Shown: piece by piece, positions 59,092 to 64,000 of the stretch
Layout of the letters: the number at the start of each line of letters is the position of its first letter
How positions within the stretch are numbered: position 1 is the stretch's first letter
Assembly (NCBI GenBank): GCA_963778845.1
Contig: CAVZVW010000002.1
Span: 1 to 64,000, forward strand
Origin: CAVZVW01 sp963778845
GTDB taxonomy: Bacteria > Actinomycetota > Actinomycetes > Actinomycetales > Kineosporiaceae
Direction of reading: 5' to 3'
Length of the DNA stretch: 64,000 nt
Notes under the pieces: model-generated
Seen by the model: the letters and a program-made list of their open reading frames with translations, nothing else
Told to the model about the DNA's origin: nothing
The model's database searches: none
Position numbers and translations under genes: made by a program

Positions 59092-59158
59092 GATCCTGAG
59101 ACATGGTGTCGATCGTGAGACGCGCGGCGCAGCAAGTCGGTCAGGGGGTCTCACGATC
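59092..59158. repeat. GATCNTGAGAC direct and inverted repeats
   Basis: GATCCTGAGAC (59092-59102) and GATCGTGAGAC (59111-59121) are direct repeats. GTCTCACGATC (59148-59158) is the exact inverse of the second, giving an 11-bp stem with a 26-nt loop. CTCACGATC recurs near 59179. Confidence 0.75.
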
Positions 59159-59208
59159 ACCACCCTTCTGGTGAGGCCTCACGATCGACCGCGGCTCGGT
59201 CGCCCACA

Positions 59209-59229
59209 TTGCGTATACGCGTGCAGAGC
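59209..59229 (-). repeat. Dispersed repeat, partial copy E
   Basis: On the minus strand it reads GCTCTGCACGCGTATACGCA, related to copies A-D by the GCAnnGCACGC...CGCAA core. A shorter relative (GTTGCGTATATGCGTG) lies at about 59447-59462. Confidence 0.5.
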
Positions 59230-59253
59230 CCAATGCCGAGCTGCGCCCGCAGC

Positions 59254-59285
59254 GGCCCGTTGCGGATCTGCGTGCAGAGCAAAGC
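59254..59285 (-). repeat. Dispersed ~31-bp repeat, copy D
   Basis: On the minus strand it begins GCTTTGCTCTGCACGC and ends ATCCGCAACGGGCC, close to copy C. Confidence 0.65.
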
Positions 59286-59511
59286 ATGGAGCACCGGCAC
59301 CCGGTGGGGTCGCTTCAGCGTCGTGTGGCCTGACCGGTCTCGCCCGTATCGCCGGCGGGGTGGCCGGATCGCCGGCGCGGGGCCGGGGTCTCGCCGCGAA
59401 CCGGCGGCGGAGGGCGAGTGAGCGGGCCAGCCACTCACGCACGGTGGTTGCGTATATGCGTGGGACGGCGCCGCGCGGCTGAACGCCAGAGCGGCCGACG
59501 GATGGCGGGCG

Positions 59512-59556
59512 GGTCCGGCAGGTCCGGCAGGTCCGGCAGGTCCGGCAGGTCCGGCA
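59512..59556 (+). repeat. Five 9-bp tandem repeats GGTCCGGCA
   Basis: Five perfect copies of GGTCCGGCA lie 20 nt past the pyrE stop. They may act as a transcription end or be neutral. Confidence 0.9.
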
Positions 59557-59575
59557 GGCCGGCGTGCGGACGACG

Positions 59576-60121
59576 TCAGGCGAGCCCGAGGTCCGTCAGG
59601 TCGAAGACGGATCTGTACGGCAGGCCGGCAGCCTCCACGGCTTCGCGCGCGCCCGTACCCCGGTCGACGATGACGGCGACGCCGACCACCTCGGCCGACG
59701 CCGAGCGCAGAGCCTCGACCGCGAGCAGCACCGATCCCCCGGTGGTGGACGTGTCCTCGACCGCCACGACGCGTCGGCCGGCGACGTCAGGGCCCTCGAT
59801 CCGCCGTTGCATGCCGTGGGCCTTCAGCTCCTTGCGCACGACGAAGGCGTCCAGGCGACCGCCCCTGGCCGCGGCAGCGTGGAGCATCGCAGAGGCCACG
59901 GGGTCGGCCCCCATCGTCAGGCCGCCCGCGGCCTCGACGTCCCAGTCGCCCACCAGGTCCAGCATCGCCGAACCCACGAGCGGGGCCGCAGCGGCGTCCA
60001 ACGTCACCCGGCGGAGGTCGACGTAGTAGTCGGCCTCCCGGCCACTGGCCAAGGTGACCTTGCCATGCACCACAGCAAGGTCACGGATCAGCGCGAGCAG
60101 CCTCGCAGTCGGCTCGACCAC
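59576..60121 (-). CDS. pyrE: Orotate phosphoribosyltransferase
   Basis: A 181-aa type I PRTase making OMP in pyrimidine synthesis. It has VHGKVTLASGREADYYVDLR (orotate binding), AGGLTMGADPVASAMLHAAA, FVVRKELKAHGMQRRIEGPD (flexible catalytic loop with Lys) and the PRPP site VVAVEDTSTTGGSVLLAVEA. GTG 60121 follows TAGGGT (60129-60134) by 7 nt, a leaderless promoter in the 10-nt gap after the SDR gene. Confidence 0.95.
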   Translation of the reverse strand: MVEPTARLLALIRDLAVVHGKVTLASGREADYYVDLRRVTLDAAAAPLVGSAMLDLVGDWDVEAAGGLTMGADPVASAMLHAAAARGGRLDAFVVRKELKAHGMQRRIEGPDVAGRRVVAVEDTSTTGGSVLLAVEALRSASAEVVGVAVIVDRGTGAREAVEAAGLPYRSVFDLTDLGLA

Positions 60122-60131
60122 GCATCACACC

Positions 60132-60962
60132 CTAGGCCGGTGACGCCCCAGCCGTTGAGCGGCGTCGGCGACGGCGCGCGCTGCGGCGGCCGAGCAGCGC
60201 GTCGACGGCGCGGATCGGCGCCAAACGAAGGATGACCACCGCGAACCGATAGCGCCGGCTGGGGATGCTCACCACTCGCCCAGCCTCCACGTCCACCAGG
60301 CAGTGCGCGACCACGGCGGCCGAGGAGAGCCACGCGAACCTCGGGATCGCCGACGCCTTCATTCCCGCGCGCTCGTGGAACTCGGTCCGCACGAACCCCG
60401 GGCACACGACCGTGGCACCCACCCCGGTACCGGTGGTCTGGCTGTGGACACCGCGCGTGAACGCGGTCAGCCAGCTCTTGGCGGCGGAGTATGTCCCGGT
60501 CGGGAGAAAGCCTGCTACGGACGACACGGTGACCAGGTGCCCCCTCCCCCGGCGAAGCATGCCGGGCAGCGCGGCATGGGTGAGCACCAGGACGGAGCGC
60601 ACCAGGACGTCGAGGAGCCCGAGCTCGTCGTCCAGCTCACGGGACGCGAAGTGCCCCCTCAGGGTGAGGCCCGCGTTGCACACGAGGACGTCGACGGCGC
60701 GGTCGCCGTCGCGCAGCCGCTCGGCTACGCCGGACACGGCCACGGGGTCGGCCAGGTCCGCCGCGAGCACCTCGACGGCTACCCCGTGATCGCCGCGGAG
60801 ACGCTGCGCGACCGACTCCAGGCGCGCGACGTCACGCGAGACGAGTACGAGGTTCAGCCCGCGCGCGGCGAGGGCCTCGGCGAAGGCTGTGCCGATGCCG
60901 GAGGACGCCCCGGTGACGAGCGCGGTGTCACCTGGGCGCAATCGGGACCCCATGGCCCCCAC
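60132..60962 (-). CDS. Short-chain dehydrogenase/reductase
   Basis: A 276-aa classical SDR. It has the cofactor motif ALVTGASSGIGTAFAEAL, Arg in LVSRDVARLE (NADP preference), DVLVCNAGLTLRG (NAG), and the catalytic Ser-Tyr-Lys in LVTVSSVAGFLPTGTYSAAK. The C-terminal hydrophobic and Arg-rich end (YRFAVVILRLAPIRAVDALL) may associate with the membrane, as in DltE/acyl-reductase-like SDRs. The start is GTG 60962 (AGGAGGG upstream), or ATG 60953. It is 10 nt from pyrE on the same strand. The substrate is unknown. Confidence 0.9.
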   Translation of the reverse strand: MGAMGSRLRPGDTALVTGASSGIGTAFAEALAARGLNLVLVSRDVARLESVAQRLRGDHGVAVEVLAADLADPVAVSGVAERLRDGDRAVDVLVCNAGLTLRGHFASRELDDELGLLDVLVRSVLVLTHAALPGMLRRGRGHLVTVSSVAGFLPTGTYSAAKSWLTAFTRGVHSQTTGTGVGATVVCPGFVRTEFHERAGMKASAIPRFAWLSSAAVVAHCLVDVEAGRVVSIPSRRYRFAVVILRLAPIRAVDALLGRRSARRRRRRSTAGASPA

Positions 60963-61063
60963 GAGCCCTCCTCGCGGTCGCGTAACGTCGCCGGTGCGAC
61001 CCTACGCGTCGCCAGAGCGTCATGTCGGTGCTGTGGCACCTCGGAAGGGGAAGGTGAGGCGAC

Positions 61064-62359
61064 GTGGTCGGCCAGATCGCCGTCGTCGGTGCGTTCATCA
61101 TCATCGGCGGCTGCTTCGCAGCCGTCGAGATCGCCCTCATCTCGCTGAGGCCGGGGCAGGTGCGCCGCCTCGTGGCCGAGGACCCGCGCGGCATTCGGGT
61201 GGAACGACTCGTCGCCCAGCCGAACCGGTTCCTGTCGGCGAGCCAGATCGGGGTCACCCTCGCGGGCTTCCTGTCCTCGGCCTTCGGCGCGGTGACGTTC
61301 GCGGCCCCGGTCAGCCGGCTCCTGACGGGGATCGGCCTGTCCGCGAGGGCCTCGGACGCGGTCGCCGTCGTGCTCGTCACGGCCATGATCGCCTACGTCT
61401 CCCTCGTGGTGGGGGAGCTGGCCCCGAAGCGGATCGGGCTGCAGCGGGCCGAGGCGATCTCCGTGTTCGCGGCCGGCCCGATCGACGCGATCGCTACGGC
61501 CGTGCGGCCGGTCATCTGGCTGCTCGGCCGCAGCAGCGACATCGTCGTCCGCCTTCTGGGGTCGGACCCGCGCAAGGGCCGGGAGGAGGTGACCGAGCAG
61601 GAGATCCGCGATCTCGTCGCCCACAATGCCGACCTCACCCGTGACGAGCGCCGCCTGATCGCCGACGTCCTCGACGCCGGCGACCGCCCGATCCGCGAGG
61701 TCATGGTGCCCCGACTCGACGTCGACGCGCTGGCGGGCAGCCTCACGCTCGCCGAGGCGGTGATGGCGGTCGAGAAGCTGCCCCACTCCCGGTACCCCGT
61801 GGTAGACGGCGGGCTGGACGACGTCGTCGGCTTCGTGCACGTGCGCGACCTGCGGACCCGCGGCACCGCCGAGCACATGCAAGGGCGGCTGCGCGACGTC
61901 GCCCGGCCCGTCATGCGGTTGCCCGACAGCCGCCGCGCACTGCCTGCGTTGGCCGAGATGCGTCGCGAGGGCGCCCAGCTGGCAGTCGTCGTGGACGAGT
62001 ACGGCGGCGGCGCCGGGATCGTCACGCTGGAGGATCTGATCGAGGAGCTCGTGGGCGACATCACCGACGAGTTCGACCCCGCGCGCGAGCCTCGCGCCGG
62101 CGAGGCCCCGGAGGGCCCGCGGCCCCTGCCCGAGGGCCCCGTCGACGCGCAGCTGCGCCTGGACGAGTTCGAGGAGGAGACCGGTCTGCGGCTGCCGGAC
62201 GGTCCGTACGACACCGCGGCCGGCTGGCTCGTCGCCGCCCTCGGCCGCATCCCCGTCATGGGCGACCACGCCGACTGCGGCGACGTCCGCGTCACTGTCG
62301 CGCAGATGCGTGCGCGCAGGGTGGAGCGAGTCACGTTGACTGTCCGGGCCGGAGGGTAG
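61064..62359 (+). CDS. CNNM/HlyC-CorC family transporter (hemolysin-family protein)
   Basis: A 431-aa protein with a DUF21 (CNNM) membrane domain: IGGCFAAVEIALISLRPGQV, LSASQIGVTLAGFLSSAFGA and TAMIAYVSLVVGELAPKRIG, where 'GE.xPKR' is conserved. A pair of CBS domains follows (VMVPRLDVDALAGSLTLAEA, HSRYPVVDGGLDDVVGFVHV, LAVVVDEYGGGAGIVTLEDL), then a CorC_HlyC domain (FEEETGLRLPDGPYDTAAGW). Members export Mg or Co. GTG 61064 has GGGAAGGTGAGG upstream. Its TAG stop forms the first bases of the -10 box of xth. Confidence 0.92.
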   Translation: MVGQIAVVGAFIIIGGCFAAVEIALISLRPGQVRRLVAEDPRGIRVERLVAQPNRFLSASQIGVTLAGFLSSAFGAVTFAAPVSRLLTGIGLSARASDAVAVVLVTAMIAYVSLVVGELAPKRIGLQRAEAISVFAAGPIDAIATAVRPVIWLLGRSSDIVVRLLGSDPRKGREEVTEQEIRDLVAHNADLTRDERRLIADVLDAGDRPIREVMVPRLDVDALAGSLTLAEAVMAVEKLPHSRYPVVDGGLDDVVGFVHVRDLRTRGTAEHMQGRLRDVARPVMRLPDSRRALPALAEMRREGAQLAVVVDEYGGGAGIVTLEDLIEELVGDITDEFDPAREPRAGEAPEGPRPLPEGPVDAQLRLDEFEEETGLRLPDGPYDTAAGWLVAALGRIPVMGDHADCGDVRVTVAQMRARRVERVTLTVRAGG

Positions 62360-62362
62360 CCT
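62357..62362 (+). promoter_or_regulatory. -10 box of the xth promoter, made from the upstream stop codon
   Basis: TAGCCT lies 6 nt before GTG 62369. Its TAG is the stop of the CNNM gene. The arrangement gives xth its own leaderless mRNA. Confidence 0.5.
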
Positions 62363-62368
62363 CACCGC

Positions 62369-63157
62369 GTGCGCCTGGCGACATGGAACGTGAACTCGAT
62401 CCGAGCCCGGACCGACCGCGTGGTGGCGTGGCTCGAGCACAGCGACGTCGACGTCGTCGCGCTGCAGGAGACCAAGTGCAGGGAGGACCAGTTCCCCTAC
62501 CTGTCCTTCCAGGCGGCCGGGTATGAGGCCGTCCACCTGGGCACGTCCCAGTGGAACGGCGTCGCCGTCCTCTCCCGCGTGGGGATCGAGGACGTCGCAC
62601 AGGGCTTCCCGGGGATGCCGGCCTGGGGCGACCCGCCGGTCCCGGAGGCCCGGGCGCTCGGGGCGACGTGCGGCGGGGTCCGGGTCTGGAGCCTCTACAT
62701 CCCGAACGGCCGCGACCTGGCCGACCCGCACCTGGCGTACAAGCTCGACTGGCTGGCCCAGCTGCGCGAGGCGGGGTCGGCATGGCTGGCCGCGGACCCG
62801 GGCGCCCAGATAGCCCTGGTCGGGGACTGGAACGTCGCGCCCCAGGACGAGGACGTGTGGGACATGTCCGTGTTCCAGACGTCCACCCACGTCTCACCGC
62901 CAGAGCGCGCAGCGTTCCGGGGCGTTGTCGACGCGGGGTTCGCCGACGTCGTGCGCCCGTACGCCCCCGGACCCGGCACGTACACGTACTGGGACTACAC
63001 GCAGCTGCGGTTCCCTCGCAAGGAGGGCATGCGCATCGACTTCGTCCTGGCGTCGCCGGCCCTCGCCGCCCGCGTGAGCGGGGCGATGATCGACCGCGAG
63101 GCCCGCAAGGGAAAGGGCGCCAGCGACCACGCTCCCGTGGTCGTCGACCTCAGCTGA
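62369..63157 (+). CDS. xth: Exodeoxyribonuclease III / AP endonuclease
   Basis: A 262-aa EEP-fold nuclease for base-excision repair. It has RLATWNVNSIRARTDRVVAW (Asn), VVALQETKCREDQFP (metal Glu), WSLYIPNGRDLADPHLAYKL (Tyr), LVGDWNVAPQDEDVWDM (catalytic Asp/Asn), FPRKEGMRIDFVLAS and GKGASDHAPVVVDLS (catalytic Asp-His). All active-site residues are present. Its end overlaps the convergent ABC gene by 8 nt. Confidence 0.95.
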   Translation: MRLATWNVNSIRARTDRVVAWLEHSDVDVVALQETKCREDQFPYLSFQAAGYEAVHLGTSQWNGVAVLSRVGIEDVAQGFPGMPAWGDPPVPEARALGATCGGVRVWSLYIPNGRDLADPHLAYKLDWLAQLREAGSAWLAADPGAQIALVGDWNVAPQDEDVWDMSVFQTSTHVSPPERAAFRGVVDAGFADVVRPYAPGPGTYTYWDYTQLRFPRKEGMRIDFVLASPALAARVSGAMIDREARKGKGASDHAPVVVDLS

Positions 63158-64000
63158 GGTGCGCCTCGAGGTCGAGCACGCGGTCGGCGACCGCGACCAG
63201 CACCGGGTCGTGGCTTGCCACGACGAGCGTGGTCCCCTTGGCAGCCGCCGTTGCCAGGACGCCGGCCAGCTGCTCCGCGCCCGCCTCGTCCAGCTGCGCG
63301 CTCGGCTCGTCGAGAACCACGAGGCGGGCTCCCACCGCGAGCGCCCGAGCAACGGCGACCCTCTGGCGCTCGCCACCGGACAGGGTCGCGACGTTGCGGT
63401 GGGCGACGGAGGCGACGCCGATGGCGTGCAGACCTACGACGTCGGCCTCCCGCTGAGAGGGCTGCCCGCGCACGGCACGGGCCAGCTCGAGGTTCGCCAC
63501 GGCGTCCACCGTCTCGGCAAGGTGAACCTGCTGAAGCACGACAGCCGCGCACTCGCGACGCAGCCGAGCAAGCCCTGCCCGGTCGAGCGTGGCCAGGTCT
63601 GCGCCGGCGACGCAGACCGTCCCGGTGTCGGGTCGCTCGAGCCCGACCAGCACCCGCAGCAGCGTGCTCTTCCCCGTGCCGGACCTGCCGCGGACGACGA
63701 GCAGCCGGCCCTCCTCGACGTCGAGGTCCAGCCCCTCGAGAACGCAACGCCCGCCGTAGGCCAACCCGATCCCGCGCATCCGCACGAGCGGGGCACACCC
63801 GATCCCCGGACGGGGGTCGACCGGCTCGGCGGGCTCGTGGGTGGGACCGCGGGAAGGCACCGGCTCGGCGGTGGCGACCGGTCCACCCGGCACGGGCGTC
63901 AGCACCACCGAGGCCCCCGCGCGACGTACGCCCATCGTCTCCGGCATCCCGACAGCCCGCCGCAGCGGCTCCGGCAGCCGCAGCCACCCGCGGTCGTCGA
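63150..64000 (-). CDS. ABC ATPase preceded by an AbrB-like segment (cut by the right edge)
   Basis: The ATPase domain has Walker A GRSGTGKST, VVLQQVHLAETVDAVANL (Q-loop), signature LSGGERQRVAVARAL, Walker B LVVLDEPSAQLD and VVASHDPVL. An ATG at 63947 could serve as start, but the frame stays open to the edge. Just before that ATG it reads DDRGWLRLPEPLRRAVGMPE and TMGVRRAGASVVLTPV, which fits the AbrB-like pattern of the ATPase at 43949-44911. I therefore read it as the C-terminal part of a longer protein in which the AbrB-like module sits between an ATPase outside the window and this one. It would be a fused paralogue of the 43-44 kb pair. Confidence 0.75.
   Translation of the reverse strand, partial: DDRGWLRLPEPLRRAVGMPETMGVRRAGASVVLTPVPGGPVATAEPVPSRGPTHEPAEPVDPRPGIGCAPLVRMRGIGLAYGGRCVLEGLDLDVEEGRLLVVRGRSGTGKSTLLRVLVGLERPDTGTVCVAGADLATLDRAGLARLRRECAAVVLQQVHLAETVDAVANLELARAVRGQPSQREADVVGLHAIGVASVAHRNVATLSGGERQRVAVARALAVGARLVVLDEPSAQLDEAGAEQLAGVLATAAAKGTTLVVASHDPVLVAVADRVLDLEAHLS

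Larger units (their letters stand above)
58586..59575. other. 990-base intergenic region full of repeats, no gene
   Basis: No frame here has convincing coding character. The region holds copy 3 of the shared motif, a 21-bp tandem repeat, four dispersed-repeat copies (some partial), an 11-bp inverted repeat and a 9-bp tandem repeat, all listed separately. It looks like a collecting ground for small elements between the kinase operon and pyrE. Confidence 0.65.

Noticed and set aside
58655..59104. A 149-codon minus-strand frame in the pyrE upstream region
   Set aside because: It is made largely of the tandem and dispersed repeats, has no start context and no recognisable protein.

Overview
The window is GC-rich DNA with strong third-position GC bias, many GTG starts and a run of promoters with an actinobacterial TANNNT -10 box placed 6-8 nt before the start codon (leaderless genes). 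It carries two mycothiol-linked genes (an MscR-type S-(hydroxymethyl)mycothiol dehydrogenase and a DsbA-family nitroreductase-like protein). Together these point to a mycothiol-producing actinobacterium. A Micrococcales- or Kineosporiales-like host is my guess; the sequence does not settle the genus.

Layout. 1-2191: the end of an ABC exporter ATPase gene, divergent from a NarL/LuxR-type two-component pair. 2192-7207: an accessory island next to tRNA-Ser(CGA). It holds decayed transposase-like and HxlR fragments, a tyrosine integrase broken by two frameshifts, hicAB, an F420/FMN split-barrel protein, an MTHFR-like protein and a second RHH/toxin-like pair. 7222-23449: mostly housekeeping and metabolic genes (tadA and partner, upp, acyltransferase, MFS, SMP-30, an ECF sigma/anti-sigma/Rieske module, DUF445, lhgO, PHP phosphoesterase, mscR plus MBL hydrolase, OsmC).

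23522-36197 is the most unusual part. It is a 12.7-kb minus-strand cluster of exported proteins: two small membrane-anchored proteins (one frameshifted), a 1054-aa IPT/TIG-repeat protein, a Tat-exported peroxidase-like protein and a 2101-aa multicopper-oxidase-like protein. The last has three oxidase units, a polyglycine linker and six TIG repeats. The three large genes overlap by ATGA junctions. A specific ~25-bp motif at the head of this cluster recurs in front of an ATP-grasp gene (55560) and in front of a secreted Gly/Ser/His-rich protein plus orphan histidine kinase (58738), which suggests a shared regulon.

36411-43236: purA, a GT39-like membrane protein, DUF3151 plus fbaA, and a secreted subtilase with a PASTA tail. 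43264-52397: a MacB/FtsX-type export operon (two giant permeases, an ATPase fused to an AbrB-like domain, a second ATPase), with a GNAT and a SpoU methyltransferase upstream. 52398-59575: DedA, an MFS/ArsR divergent pair, the ATP-grasp and sensor-kinase genes, and two intergenic regions sharing a dispersed ~31-bp repeat. 59576-64000: pyrE, SDR, CNNM/CorC-type transporter, xth, and at the right edge another ATPase preceded in frame by an AbrB-like segment, apparently a fused paralogue of the 43-44 kb ATPase pair.
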